Shown here in pieces: positions 48,248 to 57,642 of a DNA stretch of 64,000 nt. The translations under genes and the position numbers were made by a program. The notes below the pieces were generated by a model that ran no database searches, was not told where the DNA came from, and saw only the letters and a list, made by a program, of their open reading frames with translations. This DNA comes from Kocuria dechangensis. GTDB lineage: Bacteria; Actinomycetota; Actinomycetes; Actinomycetales; Micrococcaceae. Every line of letters begins with the position of its first letter. Within the stretch, counting starts at the first letter, position 1. Location of the stretch: positions 68,640 to 132,639 of the forward strand of contig NZ_BMEQ01000011.1 in assembly GCF_014636775.1 (NCBI RefSeq), given 5' to 3'.

Positions 48248-49546
48248 TCAGATCTCGGCGACCTCGGCCACCCGGGACAGCTCCCGGCGCAGCTCGAGCA
48301 TGGACGTGTAGGTGCAGAAGACGCGCATGGGCCGGTCCCCGGCCCCGGCGACGAACCGGCGCAGGGCGTCGCCGAGGCCCGGGACGACCTCCCGGACGGC
48401 CACCTCGTCGTAGTCCAGGCGCAGCGCCATGTCCCAGGCGCGGGTGCCGGAGACCACGTCCACGCCGCCCTCGCGCAGGGAGTGGAAGTCGACGTCCCAC
48501 AGCCAGGAGACGTCGCGGCCGTCGGCGTACTCGTCGTTGATGGTGATCATCGTGGCGTAGTCCCCGGGCCGGGCCGAGGCCAGGGAGAGGCGGAACCCGG
48601 CGGGGTTCTTCACGAGCAGCAGCTGCAGGGGCCGCCCGCCCACCTCGATGGTCTCGCCGCGGCCGAACGCCGGGGTGACGCGGGAGAGCTCGTCGAGCAG
48701 CGCGGTGCGGTCGGCGTCCGGGCCGGCCACCGCGAGCGCGAGCGCCAGTGCCGCCGCGGCGTTGTAGATGTTGTAGACGCCGTAGAGCTCCACGGTGGCG
48801 TCGAGGGGCTCGCCGTCCACGGTGAGGCGCACCCGGTTCGCCTCGAAGGAGGTCAGCTCCACCGCGGCGGGAGGGCGGGGGGCGAGCTCCTGCTCGTGGT
48901 CCTCCTCGGCGTCGGGGCCGCCGGCGGAGCGCATGTCGTCGTCGGAGGGGAACATGGGCCGCAGGGCGGGCGCGAGGCCGAACCAGCGCACGCCGGTGCC
49001 CTCGGGGACGTGCTCGGCCAGGGAGGCGATGCGGGGGTCCTCGCGGTTCAGGACCACGGTGCCCGTGGTGGCCGCGGCGACCTGGGCGAGCATCCGGCGG
49101 GTCGTGTCGATCTCGCCGAACCGGTCGAGCTGGTCGCGCATGACGTTGAGCAGCAGCGCGTAGCGCGGCTTCACCTGCTTCACGAAGTGCACGGCGTGCG
49201 CCTCGTCGAGCTCCAGCACGGCGATGTCCGCGTCGAGGCGGCCCGTGAGGCTCATTTCCCCCAGCAGCGCCGCGGCCACGCCGCGGACGAAGTTGGAGCC
49301 GGTGCGGTTGGTGAACACCTTGTAGCCCTGGGCGCGCAGCAGCTGGACGGCCATCTTGGTGGTGGTGGTCTTGCCGTTGGTGCCGCTGATCACCACGACC
49401 CCGTGCGGGAGCTTCGCGAGCTCCTCCGCCACGAAGCCGGGGTGCAGCCGCTCCATGACGAGGCCGGGGAACGCGGAGCCTCCGCCGCGCAGTTTCGTCA
49501 GGTACCGGATGCCTTGGCCGAGCAGGCGCACGTGGGGTCTGGACAT
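48248..49546 (-). CDS. murT: Lipid II isoglutaminyl synthase, Mur-ligase-like subunit MurT
   Basis: Mur-ligase fold protein, 432 aa. P-loop in VVISGTNGKTTTTKMAVQLL, MurT-specific RTGSNFVRGVAAALL, DEAHAVHFVKQVKP, LLLNVMRDQLDRFGEIDTTR, and the C-terminal Mur domain with VDVVSGTRAWDMALRLDYD. Unlike Staphylococcus and Streptococcus MurT, the middle domain has no Cys-X2-Cys pairs; the equivalent stretch (residues about 220-250) is an acidic linker. The start is ATG 49546, seven bases after the -10 box TAGGAT, so the mRNA is probably leaderless. An ATG at 49555 lies inside the -10. Confidence 0.93.
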   Translation of the reverse strand: MSRPHVRLLGQGIRYLTKLRGGGSAFPGLVMERLHPGFVAEELAKLPHGVVVISGTNGKTTTTKMAVQLLRAQGYKVFTNRTGSNFVRGVAAALLGEMSLTGRLDADIAVLELDEAHAVHFVKQVKPRYALLLNVMRDQLDRFGEIDTTRRMLAQVAAATTGTVVLNREDPRIASLAEHVPEGTGVRWFGLAPALRPMFPSDDDMRSAGGPDAEEDHEQELAPRPPAAVELTSFEANRVRLTVDGEPLDATVELYGVYNIYNAAAALALALAVAGPDADRTALLDELSRVTPAFGRGETIEVGGRPLQLLLVKNPAGFRLSLASARPGDYATMITINDEYADGRDVSWLWDVDFHSLREGGVDVVSGTRAWDMALRLDYDEVAVREVVPGLGDALRRFVAGAGDRPMRVFCTYTSMLELRRELSRVAEVAEI

Positions 49547-49553
49547 GCGCTCC

Positions 49554-49559
49554 ATCCTA
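49554..49559 (-). promoter_or_regulatory. -10 box of murT (leaderless)
   Basis: TAGGAT, seven bases before the murT ATG, a spacing that puts the transcription start on or beside the start codon. Confidence 0.5.
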
Positions 49560-49635
49560 GGGCGTGCGCGCGTGCGCCCGGTGCCGGCGCTCCCCCGGCC
49601 GGGGGCGCGGCGTGGTCGCGGGGCCGGGCTGCCCA

Positions 49636-49641
49636 TAGGGT
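49636..49641 (+). promoter_or_regulatory. -10 box of the DUF6953 gene (leaderless)
   Basis: TAGGGT, six bases before the ATG at 49648. As for the divergent murT, the transcript would start at or next to the initiation codon. No Shine-Dalgarno sequence is present. Confidence 0.5.
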
Positions 49642-49647
49642 GAGCCC

Positions 49648-49884
49648 ATGACTACAGCAGAAGAGATCGCAGACTGGCTGATCGGCCAGATCAGGACCCG
49701 GGCCCGGGTCTCCCAGGAGGAGGCCGTGGCGGAGATCCGGGAGCAGTTCGGCCCGGAGTGGGTGCACGAGAACGAGCGGGGCCACACGGCGATCCACAAG
49801 GACGTCCTGAAGAGCTTCCGCCGGGCGCACAAGGGCGCGGTCCAGTGGGACCGGGACAGGCGGTTCTGGTCGCTCACCGAGTGA
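49648..49884 (+). CDS. DUF6953 family protein
   Basis: Small soluble protein, 78 aa, of the DUF6953 type: MTTAEEIADWLIGQIRT, then EFGPEWVHENERGHTAIHK-like QFGPEWVHENERGHTAIHK, and a conserved C-terminal GAVQWDRDRRFWSL. Function unknown; no catalytic signature. It is divergent from murT, with a leaderless promoter, and stands alone before the M3 peptidase (207-base gap). Confidence 0.82.
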   Translation: MTTAEEIADWLIGQIRTRARVSQEEAVAEIREQFGPEWVHENERGHTAIHKDVLKSFRRAHKGAVQWDRDRRFWSLTE

Positions 49885-50029
49885 CCCGGCCGACCCTGGG
49901 CCTCCACCCCTGAACTTCATCCGGGCCTCCGCCGGGAGGGGGCCCGGGGCGGAGGCGCGTCCCGGGCCAGGAGCTGCCGGCCCCGGGGCGTGCCGCCTGG
50001 GACGTAGCCTCCCCGCAACACGGGCGCGG

Positions 50030-50035
50030 TACTGT
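50030..50035 (+). promoter_or_regulatory. Candidate -10 box of the M3 peptidase gene
   Basis: TACTGT fits TAnnnT, about 55 bases before the GTG at 50092. Nothing else is evident in the 49885-50091 gap. Confidence 0.4.
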
Positions 50036-50091
50036 GTCCCGAGCAAATCCGCGCGCCCGACCCGCCCCGAGCCCGACAGAAGCTGATCCCG

Positions 50092-52182
50092 GTGAACCCT
50101 CTCCTGCGCCCCAGCGACCTCCCCTACGAGCTGCCCGACTTCCGCGGCATCCGGGAGGAGCACTTCCTGCCGGCCTTCGACGCCGCGATGGCGCAGGACC
50201 TGGAGTGCGTGCGGCAGATCCTCGCCGACCCGGCGCCGCCGACCTTCCAGAACACGGTCGAGGCCCTCGAGCGCGGGGGCCTGGCCCTGGACCGGGTCGA
50301 GTCGGTGTTCTTCGCCCTCACCGCGGCGCACAACACCCCCGGCATCCACCGCATCTACCAGGAGCTCGCGCCCCGGCTCTCGGAGCACAGGGCGGACTTC
50401 ACGCTCAACAAGGAGCTCTACCACCGGGTGCGGCGGGTGGACCGCACGGATCTGGAGCCCTGGCAGCTGCGGGTGCTGGACGAGTACCTGTCCTGGTTCG
50501 AGCGCTCCGGCGTCGAGCTCACCCTCGACGAGCAGGCCCGGCTGCGGGCCATCAACGACGAGCTCTCCGCGCTGAGCATCCGGTTCGGCAACGACCTCAT
50601 CCAGGAGGTGCACTCCTCCGCCGTGCTGGTGGAGGACCGTGCGGAGCTGGACGGGATGGCCGAGGCCGACGTCGAGGCCGCCGCCGTCGCCGCCGCCGAG
50701 AACGGCCACCCCGGCAGGTGGCTGCTCACCCCGTCCCTGTTCACCGTCCAGCCGGCGCTGTCCGTGCTGACCGACCGGGCGCTGCGCCGGCGGATCCACC
50801 TGGCCGCCGTGAACCGCGGCACGGGCGAGCACGGCGGCGAGGGCTCCCAGAGCGGCATCGACCTCCTGCCCGTGGCCGCGCGGATCGCGCAGCTGCGGGC
50901 CGAGCAGGCCGGGCTGCTCGGCTGCGTGAGCCACGCCGACTACGTGATGCAGGCCAGCACCGCCCCCTCCCCGGAGGCGGTGCACGAGATGCTCGCCCGG
51001 ATCACCGAGCCCGCCGTGCGCAACGCCCTCGAGGAGCGCGCCGAGCTGGAGGAGCTGGCGGGCCACCGCCTCGAGGCCTGGGACTGGCCCTTCTGGGCGG
51101 AGCGGCTGCGCCGGGAGCGCTTCGCCGTGGACTCCTCGGCGCTGCGGGAGTACTTCGAGCTGGAGTCGGTCCTGGAGCACGGGATCTTCCGCACCGCCCG
51201 GGAGCTCTACGGGCTGGTCTTCACCGAGCGCCCGGACCTGCACGGCTACCTCCCGGAGGTGCGGGTCTGGGAGGTCACGGACGAGGCCGGCCGCGGGGTG
51301 GGCCTGTTCCTCGGCGACTGGTTCACCCGGCCCACCAAGCAGGGCGGGGCCTGGATGAGCTCCCTCGTCCACCAGAACCGGCTGGCCGGGCAGCGGCCCG
51401 TCGTCGTCAACAACGCGAACTTCACGCGCCCGCCGGCCGGGCAGCCCAAGCTGCTGACCCTCGACGAGGTGGTGACCGTCTTCCACGAGTTCGGCCACGC
51501 CCTGCACGGGCTGCTCTCGGACGTGCACCTGCCCTCGTTCTCGGGCACCAAGGTCCCGCGGGACTTCATCGAGTACCCCTCCCAGGTGCACGAGATGTGG
51601 GTGCTGCACCCCGACGTCGCCCCGCACTACGCCCGCCACCACGCCACCGGGGAGCCCCTCCCGGCGCAGACCCTCCGGGCCCTGCGGGAGGCGTCCGCGC
51701 ACGGGCAGGGCTACCGGACCGTGGAGTACCTGGCCTCCACCTACCTGGACCTCGCCTGGCACGGGATCACGGACCCCGCCGAGCTGCCGGACCCGTGCAC
51801 CGTGGAGGACGACGCGCTCGCGCGGGCCGGCGTGGACGTGCACGGGATCCCCCCGCGCTACCGGACCGGCTACTTCAAGCACATCTTCGCCGGCGGCTAC
51901 TCCGCCGGCTACTACACCTACGTCTGGGCGGAGATCCTCGACGCGGACACCGTCCAGTGGTTCACCGCCCGGGGCGGGCTCACCCGGGAGAACGGCCGGC
52001 GCTTCCAGGAGGAGGTCCTCTCCCGCGGCAACGAGGCCGCGGCGCTGGAGATGTTCGAGGCGCTGGTGGGCCGCCGCCCGCACCTGCGCGCCCTCCTGGA
52101 GCGGCGCGGGCTGCTGCCCCGGGAGGAGTTCGTGCACCGGCGCCGGGGCGCCCCCGCCGCGGAGTCGGCCGTCCGCGCCTGA
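50092..52182 (+). CDS. M3 family metallopeptidase (oligopeptidase A / Dcp type)
   Basis: Cytoplasmic zinc peptidase degrading short peptides, 696 aa with no signal peptide. The zinc motif is VFHEFGHALHGLLSDV near residue 465, and the third ligand Glu follows in FIEYPSQVHEMW. The C-terminal RTGYFKHIFAGGYSAGYYTY carries the substrate-binding His/Tyr residues. The GTG start at 50092 opens MNPLLRPSDLPYELPDFRGI. It stands at a locus where many actinobacteria have phospholipid and pyridoxal genes. Confidence 0.93.
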   Translation: MNPLLRPSDLPYELPDFRGIREEHFLPAFDAAMAQDLECVRQILADPAPPTFQNTVEALERGGLALDRVESVFFALTAAHNTPGIHRIYQELAPRLSEHRADFTLNKELYHRVRRVDRTDLEPWQLRVLDEYLSWFERSGVELTLDEQARLRAINDELSALSIRFGNDLIQEVHSSAVLVEDRAELDGMAEADVEAAAVAAAENGHPGRWLLTPSLFTVQPALSVLTDRALRRRIHLAAVNRGTGEHGGEGSQSGIDLLPVAARIAQLRAEQAGLLGCVSHADYVMQASTAPSPEAVHEMLARITEPAVRNALEERAELEELAGHRLEAWDWPFWAERLRRERFAVDSSALREYFELESVLEHGIFRTARELYGLVFTERPDLHGYLPEVRVWEVTDEAGRGVGLFLGDWFTRPTKQGGAWMSSLVHQNRLAGQRPVVVNNANFTRPPAGQPKLLTLDEVVTVFHEFGHALHGLLSDVHLPSFSGTKVPRDFIEYPSQVHEMWVLHPDVAPHYARHHATGEPLPAQTLRALREASAHGQGYRTVEYLASTYLDLAWHGITDPAELPDPCTVEDDALARAGVDVHGIPPRYRTGYFKHIFAGGYSAGYYTYVWAEILDADTVQWFTARGGLTRENGRRFQEEVLSRGNEAAALEMFEALVGRRPHLRALLERRGLLPREEFVHRRRGAPAAESAVRA

Positions 52183-52204
52183 GCGGCACGGGGCCCGCGA
52201 GCAC

Positions 52205-52244
52205 GGCGCCGTCCCGCCCGGGAACGACCGGGCGGGACGGCGCC
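52205..52244. terminator. Bidirectional terminator between M3 peptidase and HIT genes
   Basis: Perfect 17-bp stem (GGCGCCGTCCCGCCCGG and its complement) with a 6-nt loop GAACGA, centred between the two convergent stop codons. Confidence 0.75.
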
Positions 52245-52273
52245 ACGCCGCGGAGCGCGGCCGGGCCCTGGTG

Positions 52274-52852
52274 TCAGGCTCCCGGCCAGGCCTCGGCGAT
52301 GTCCTGGCGGGTGTCCCCCAGCGTCTGCATGATCGCCTTGGTCCCGGCGAGCACCGGCATGAAGTTCGCGTCCCCGCTCCACCGCGGCACCACGTGCTGG
52401 TGCAGGTGCTCCGAGAGGGACCCGCCCGCCGCGGCGCCCAGGTTGAGCCCCACGTTGAACGCGTGCGGGGAGGCGACCCGGCGGATCGTCTCGATGGCGG
52501 TGCAGGTCAGCGCCGTGAGCTCCCGCGCCTCGTCGTCGTCGAGCTCCGTCAGGTCCGCCACGTGTCGGTACGGGCACACCAGCAGGTGCCCGGGGTTGTA
52601 CGGGAACAGGTTGAGGATCACGAAGCAGTGCTCGCCGCGGTGGACGATCAGGGACTCCTCGTCCGCGCGGCGGGGCCCGTTGCAGAACGGGCAGCCCGGG
52701 TCCGCGTGCACCGAGGGGTCCTCGCCGCGCACGTAGGCCAGCCGGTGCGGGGTCCACAGCCGCTGGAAGCTGTCGGGGACCCCGGGGATCTCGAACTCGT
52801 CCTGGCGGATCCAGTGGTGCGGGGGCCCGGCCGCGGACGCCCCGCCGGTCAC
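52274..52852 (-). CDS. HIT family hydrolase (AP4A phosphorylase-like)
   Basis: Histidine-triad nucleotide-binding protein, 192 aa. The triad appears as [13 protein letters not shown] near the C-terminus, with [12 protein letters not shown] upstream. A CPFC pair with a later His and the C-terminal helix resemble the actinobacterial AP4A-phosphorylase-like proteins next to thrS. Zinc binding by DPGCPFCNG is likely. The GTG start at 52852 overlaps the thrS stop as GTGA. The substrate is not certain. Confidence 0.9.
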   Translation of the reverse strand: MTGGASAAGPPHHWIRQDEFEIPGVPDSFQRLWTPHRLAYVRGEDPSVHADPGCPFCNGPRRADEESLIVHRGEHCFVILNLFPYNPGHLLVCPYRHVADLTELDDDEARELTALTCTAIETIRRVASPHAFNVGLNLGAAAGGSLSEHLHQHVVPRWSGDANFMPVLAGTKAIMQTLGDTRQDIAEAWPGA

Positions 52853-54960
52853 TGCCCGACCCCCGCCGTCTCCTCGGAGCTGTCGTGGACGGCCGCCGTC
52901 GGGTCCTCGTTGACGCGCCGCTGGACGTGCGCCACGATCCGCTCCACGGCCTCGCCCACGAGGATGCCGTTGTCCTGCGAGCCGTCGCGGAAGCGGAAGG
53001 AGACCGCGCCGGCCTCGGCGTCCTCCCCGCCGGCGATGAGCACGAACGGGACCTTCTCCTTGGAGGCGGTGCGGATCTTCTTGGGGAACCGGTCGGAGCC
53101 CGCGTCCAGCTCCACGCGCACTCCGCGGGCCCGCAGGGTCTCCACGACGCCCTGCAGGTAGTCGTTGAACGCCTCGGCCACGGGGATGGCCACGACCTGC
53201 ACGGGCGCCAGCCACGCCGGGAACGCCCCCGCGTAGTGCTCCACGAGCACGCCCATGAACCGCTCGATCGAGCCGAACTTGGCGGAGTGGATCATCACCG
53301 GGCGCTGCCGGGTGCCGTCGGCGGCCTGGTACTCGAGGTCGAAGCGCTCCGGCTGGTTGAAGTCGTACTGGATCGTCGACATCTGCCAGGTGCGGCCGAT
53401 CGCGTCCTTGGCCTGCACGGAGACCTTCGGCCCGTAGTAGGCGGCCCCTCCCGGGTCCGGCACGAGGTCCAGGCCGGTCTCGGTGCAGACCTCCTCCAGG
53501 ACGCGGGTGGCCTCCGCCCACTCCTCGTCGGAGCCGATGAACTTGTCCGACTCCGGGTCGCGGGTGGACAGCTCGAGGTAGAAGTCGTTGAGGCCGAAGT
53601 CCCGCAGCAGCCCCAGGATGAAGTCCAGCAGGTGGCGGATCTCCGCCGGGGCGTCCTCCCGGGCGACGTAGGAGTGGGAGTCGTCCTGGGCGAACCCGCG
53701 GACGCGGGTGAGGCCGTGGACCACGCCGGACTTCTCGTACCGGTACACGTGGCCGAACTCGAACAGCCGCAGCGGCAGGTCCCGGTAGGACCGGCCGCGG
53801 GAGCGGTAGATGAGGTTGTGCATGGGGCAGTTCATCGCCTTGAGCCGGTAGTCCTGGCCCGGCTTGGTGACGGTGCCGTCCTCGTCCCGCTCCTCGTCCA
53901 CGTGCAGGGGCGGGAACATGGTGTCCGCGTAGTACGGCAGGTGCCCGGAGGTGTGGAACAGCCCGTCCTTGGAGATGTGCGGGGTGCCCACGTACTGGAA
54001 GCCCTCGGCGACGTGGCGGTCGCGGACGTAGTCCTCCATCTCCCGCTTGATGATCCCGCCCTTGGGGTGGAAGACGGGCAGGCCGGAGCCGAGCTCGTCC
54101 GGGAAGGAGAACAGGTCCAGCTCCACGCCCAGCTTGCGGTGGTCGCGCCGCTCCGCCTCGGCCAGGCGGTCCTTGTAGGCGACGAGCTCCTCCTTGGAGG
54201 GCCACGCGGTGCCGTAGATGCGCTGCAGCTGCTTGTTCTTCTCGGAGCCCCGCCAGTACGCGGCGGCCGAGCGCATGAGGGCGTAGCCGTTGCTGATGAG
54301 CTTGGTGTCCGGCAGGTGCGGGCCGCGGCAGAGGTCCTTCCAGACGGTCTGCCCGCTCTTGCGGTCCACGTTGTCGTAGATCGTCAGCTCGCCGGCGCCG
54401 ACCTCCACGGAGGCGCCCTCCGCGGCGGCGTCGACGTCCCCGCCGGAGCCGGGGCCCTGGGACAGGCCGATGAGCTCGAGCTTGTACGGCTCGCCGGCCA
54501 TCTCGGCGCGGGCCTCCTCCTCGCTCACCGCGCGGCGGCGGAAGGACTGCGTCGAGTTGACGATCTTCTGCATCCGCTTCTCGATGGCCTTGAGGTCCTC
54601 GGGCGTGAAGGGGTGCTCGACGTCGAAGTCGAAGTAGAAGCCGTCGGTGATGTAGGGGCCGATGCCGAGCTTCGCGTCCTCGTGCAGCTGCTGCACGGCC
54701 TGGGCCATGACGTGGGCGGCGGAGTGGCGCAGCACCTCCAGGCCCTCCGGGTCGGAGACCAGCACCCGCTCCACGACGTCGCCGTCGGCGAGCTCCGTGG
54801 CGAGGTCCCTGAGCACCCCGTTGACGTGGGCCACGACGACGGACCGGTCCTCCCGGTACAGGTCCGCGGCGGTGGTGCCGGTCCCGACCGTGCGCTGCTC
54901 GCCGTCGACAGTGATCGTGAGGGGGGCGGACTCTGGCGTGGGATCCGGCGCGGTGGTCAT
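52849..54960 (-). CDS. thrS: Threonyl-tRNA synthetase
   Basis: Class II synthetase, 703 aa. An N-terminal TGS domain ([20 protein letters not shown]) precedes the editing domain ([14 protein letters not shown] with zinc-site HxxxH). The catalytic core has [20 protein letters not shown], motif 2 in [20 protein letters not shown] and motif 3 in [22 protein letters not shown]-terminal anticodon domain follows. The ATG at 54960 is used. A -10 candidate TACCAT lies at 55057-55052. I see no T-box. Confidence 0.97.
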   Translation of the reverse strand: MTTAPDPTPESAPLTITVDGEQRTVGTGTTAADLYREDRSVVVAHVNGVLRDLATELADGDVVERVLVSDPEGLEVLRHSAAHVMAQAVQQLHEDAKLGIGPYITDGFYFDFDVEHPFTPEDLKAIEKRMQKIVNSTQSFRRRAVSEEEARAEMAGEPYKLELIGLSQGPGSGGDVDAAAEGASVEVGAGELTIYDNVDRKSGQTVWKDLCRGPHLPDTKLISNGYALMRSAAAYWRGSEKNKQLQRIYGTAWPSKEELVAYKDRLAEAERRDHRKLGVELDLFSFPDELGSGLPVFHPKGGIIKREMEDYVRDRHVAEGFQYVGTPHISKDGLFHTSGHLPYYADTMFPPLHVDEERDEDGTVTKPGQDYRLKAMNCPMHNLIYRSRGRSYRDLPLRLFEFGHVYRYEKSGVVHGLTRVRGFAQDDSHSYVAREDAPAEIRHLLDFILGLLRDFGLNDFYLELSTRDPESDKFIGSDEEWAEATRVLEEVCTETGLDLVPDPGGAAYYGPKVSVQAKDAIGRTWQMSTIQYDFNQPERFDLEYQAADGTRQRPVMIHSAKFGSIERFMGVLVEHYAGAFPAWLAPVQVVAIPVAEAFNDYLQGVVETLRARGVRVELDAGSDRFPKKIRTASKEKVPFVLIAGGEDAEAGAVSFRFRDGSQDNGILVGEAVERIVAHVQRRVNEDPTAAVHDSSEETAGVGQ

Positions 54961-55132
54961 GGGAGGGGGCTCCTTCGGTCAGCAGACGGCACGCACCCGT
55001 ACGGGGGGCGCGTGGAAGCGGCGCCGCCCGGGGCGGCACGCACTGCCTCCGATGGTACCCGTCCCCGGCGGGGCGGCCCGGGACGGGACGGCGGGCGGGC
55101 AGTGAGAGGATGAACGGCGGAGGTGAGGCCGG

Positions 55133-56332
55133 ATGGCGGAAGAACAACCGCAGCGGGTGTGGACGAAGGGCTTCGTGCTGATGTGGGCGGGCCAGTTCCT
55201 GGTCTCGATGAACTTCTACCTCTTGATGACGGTCATGGCCCTCTACGCCATGGAGCGGTTCGGGACGGACGAGTCCAGCGCCGGGGTGGCCACCAGCACG
55301 TTCATCGTGGGAGCCGTGGTGGCGCGGCTGCTCACCGGCAAGTACATGGAGATCGTGGGGCGCCGGCGGGTGCTCCTCGCGGCCCTCGTCCTGCTCACGC
55401 TGTGCTCGGCGGCCTACCTGCTGGACACCGGGTTCGCCGGCCTGCTGGTGGTCCGCGTGCTCAACGGCGTGGCCTTCGGGATGTCCACCACCGTCCTGCC
55501 GGCCGCCGTGCAGGCCCTGATCCCGCCGGGGCGCCGGGGCGAGGGCACCGGGTACTTCATGCTCTCCACCACGCTGGCCGCGGCGCTCGGCCCCCTGGTC
55601 GGCCTGACCCTGTCCACCGCGGCGGGGTACCCCGTCCTGTTCTGGACGTGCACGGGCGTGGCCGCGGCCGGCGCGCTCCTGGGGGTGGTCACGCGGGTGC
55701 CCGAGCTGACCCTGTCCGCGGAGCAGCGCCGGGGCCTGCGCTCCTTCGCGCCGTCGCAGTTCGTGGAGGCCCGGGCCCTGCCGGTGGCCGCGCTCATGCT
55801 CTTCGTGGGCACCGGCTATGCCTCGATCCTGTCCTTCATCAACCCCTTCGCCGTGCAGGAGGACCTGGTCGGTCCCGCTGGGGCGTACTTCCTGGCCTAC
55901 GCCGCCACGATCCTCGTGAGCCGACCCTTCGCGGGGCGGCTGCAGGACCGGCGGGGGGACAACGCGGTCCTCTACCCGGCGCTGGTGCTGTTCGCGGTCG
56001 CGCTGCTGCTGCTCGCCGCCGCGGACTCGGCGGCGGTGATGCTGGCCTCCGGCACGGTCCTGGGCGTCGGGTACGGCGCGGTGCTCTCCGCGGCCCAGGC
56101 GGCGGCGGTGCGCTCGGCGCCCCTGACCCGCGTGGGCCTGGCCACCTCGACGTTCTTCCTCAGCATGGACGTGGGGGTCGCGCTGGGCCCGGTCCTGCTG
56201 GGCGCGCTGGTGCCGGCGCTGGGCTACCGCGGCATGTACGTCGCGGCCGCCGGCGTGGTGGTGCTGGGTCTCGTGTACTACGCGGCGGTGCCGGCCCGGC
56301 GGGGCGGGCGCCCGGCCGCCGGCGGCGCCTGA
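55133..56332 (+). CDS. MFS transporter (drug/metabolite exporter type)
   Basis: Major-facilitator protein of 399 aa with 12 predicted helices. The loop 2-3 motif is GKYMEIVGRRRVLLAALVLL and the helix-5 motif GYFMLSTTLAAALGPLVGL (antiporter-type). The second half has PFAGRLQDRRGDNAVLYPAL. It resembles the YwoG/MdrP-like exporters; substrate unknown. The ATG at 55133 follows GAGG. It is divergent from thrS and ends at a strong bidirectional hairpin facing the PRC-barrel gene. Confidence 0.9.
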   Translation: MAEEQPQRVWTKGFVLMWAGQFLVSMNFYLLMTVMALYAMERFGTDESSAGVATSTFIVGAVVARLLTGKYMEIVGRRRVLLAALVLLTLCSAAYLLDTGFAGLLVVRVLNGVAFGMSTTVLPAAVQALIPPGRRGEGTGYFMLSTTLAAALGPLVGLTLSTAAGYPVLFWTCTGVAAAGALLGVVTRVPELTLSAEQRRGLRSFAPSQFVEARALPVAALMLFVGTGYASILSFINPFAVQEDLVGPAGAYFLAYAATILVSRPFAGRLQDRRGDNAVLYPALVLFAVALLLLAAADSAAVMLASGTVLGVGYGAVLSAAQAAAVRSAPLTRVGLATSTFFLSMDVGVALGPVLLGALVPALGYRGMYVAAAGVVVLGLVYYAAVPARRGGRPAAGGA

Positions 56333-56416
56333 GCGCTCCCGCTCCCCGCCGTCCGCGGCGTTCCGCGCCACCGGGGCGACGGCGCCCCGCCCCTCACGAT
56401 GCCCCCCTCATGACGA

Positions 56417-56452
56417 CGGAGCCCCCGTCACCACACGGTGACGGGGGCTCCG
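56417..56452. terminator. Bidirectional terminator between MFS and PRC-barrel genes
   Basis: Perfect 16-bp stem (CGGAGCCCCCGTCACC and its complement) with loop ACAC, between the convergent stops at 56332 and 56490. Confidence 0.75.
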
Positions 56453-56489
56453 GGGTCTCCTGCCGGTGGCTCACCGGCGGGAGGACGGA

Positions 56490-57434
56490 TCAGATGCGGT
56501 CGCGGCGGTCCCGGTCGGTGACGTCCCGGTCGGTGAGGTCGCGGTCGCGGTCGGTGAGGCCGCTGCGGCGGTCGACGTCGTTCTCCACGTCGACCTGCTC
56601 CTTGCGGACCTCGGCGTCGACGCGCTCGGTGTCGGTGACGGTCTCCTTCTCCAGGCCGACCCGCTCGACGCCGACGGTCTCCTTGGCGACGACGGGGCGC
56701 TCCTCGTGCAGCGTCACCTCGACGTCCTCCTCGCCGATGGCGCGGTCGGAGACGGACTCGTTGCCGTTGAGCGGGGTGCGCTCGACGCGGACCTCCTCGC
56801 GCTGGACGGGAACCTCGACGGTCTCGGTGTCGGTGACCACGTACTTGCGCAGGCGGGCGCGGCCGGTGGCGACGTTCTCCTTGCCGACGTGCAGCCGCTC
56901 CTCGTGGCGGGTCACGCTCTCGCGGTCGGTGCGGTCGCGGTCCGTGAGGTCGCGGTCGCGGTCGTTGAGACCGCGGTCGCGGTCGGTGTCCGCGTAGCCG
57001 GCGCCGGCGACGCCCGAGGCGGGCACGGCGTTGCGGTCGGTGTCGGCCGCGTAGCGGTCGTCACGGCCGGCGCGGTCGCGGTCGGTGTCCGTGTAGCCGG
57101 CGGTGCGGTCGGTGTCGGTGCCGGAGTAGTTCATCTTGTAGTAGCGGTAGATCTCCTCCTCCTCGGCCGGGGAGAGGTGCTGGTCCGCGTCCACGTTGGG
57201 GGCGTCCTTGACGACGGCCTTGGTGTACGGGAGGACCAGGCGGTCGCCGTCCTGCTGGGCGCCGTCCGCGGGGACGAAGCTCTCCTTGCTGCCGAACAGA
57301 CCGGTGTTGACGGTCACGAAGGTGACCTCCTCGGTGTTGTCGTCCAGGAAGACCTGCTCGACCTTGCCGATCTTGTCGCCGTCGGAACCATAGGCGGTGG
57401 CCGAGAGAAGGGCGTTGACGTCGTACGTAGCCAT
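56490..57434 (-). CDS. PRC-barrel and DUF2382 domain protein (stress-type)
   Basis: 314-aa very acidic/basic protein. The N-terminal PRC-barrel (residues about 8-75: LLSATAYGSDGDKIGKVEQV, FVTVNTGLFGSKESFVPADG) is followed by a linker with repeated TDTDRDR / DRDRDLTDRDRTDRE elements. Then comes a DUF2382 domain (RHEERLHVGKENVATGRARL, VPVQREEVRVERTPL, ADDVEVTLHEERPV-like EEDVEVTLHEERPVVAKETV) and another DRDRDLTDRDVTDRDRRDRI tail. Such proteins are linked to desiccation or general stress in actinobacteria; exact function unknown. The ATG at 57434 follows AAGGAG. Confidence 0.88.
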   Translation of the reverse strand: MATYDVNALLSATAYGSDGDKIGKVEQVFLDDNTEEVTFVTVNTGLFGSKESFVPADGAQQDGDRLVLPYTKAVVKDAPNVDADQHLSPAEEEEIYRYYKMNYSGTDTDRTAGYTDTDRDRAGRDDRYAADTDRNAVPASGVAGAGYADTDRDRGLNDRDRDLTDRDRTDRESVTRHEERLHVGKENVATGRARLRKYVVTDTETVEVPVQREEVRVERTPLNGNESVSDRAIGEEDVEVTLHEERPVVAKETVGVERVGLEKETVTDTERVDAEVRKEQVDVENDVDRRSGLTDRDRDLTDRDVTDRDRRDRI

Positions 57435-57642
57435 GAGAACTCCTTTTCCTTTTCTGCGGGGCAACGGGGCCTCTGGGCAGAGACCCCGGTGCGGACGGTT
57501 CCCGCCGGGGGGCGGGGTGCAGATCGTCCGCTGTTGTTAGTAACCATACTGCCTATCACCCCACTTACCAATGGCTTCACCAAGAGAGAAACCCCGTGCG
57601 CTCGCCCCTTCCGGGGAGTATTTTCCGGTCCCCGCGGGGCGC
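57435..57642 (-). promoter_or_regulatory. AT-richer promoter region of the PRC-barrel gene
   Basis: The 208-base gap has an unusually AT-rich core (about 57538-57595). On the minus strand it contains GGGTGATAGGCAGTATGGTTACTAAC, in which TATGGT fits a -10. A GTTTC at 57595-57591 could be part of an alternative-sigma -35 but its spacing is wrong. I make no sigma assignment. Confidence 0.3.

Noticed and set aside
54961..55132. T-box riboswitch upstream of thrS
   Set aside because: No specifier loop, T-box sequence or terminator pair could be recognised; only a -10 candidate was seen.
52274..56371. 1,365-codon minus-strand frame spanning HIT, thrS and the MFS gene
   Set aside because: Only the HIT segment at its end is real; the rest is shadow of thrS and of the plus-strand MFS gene.
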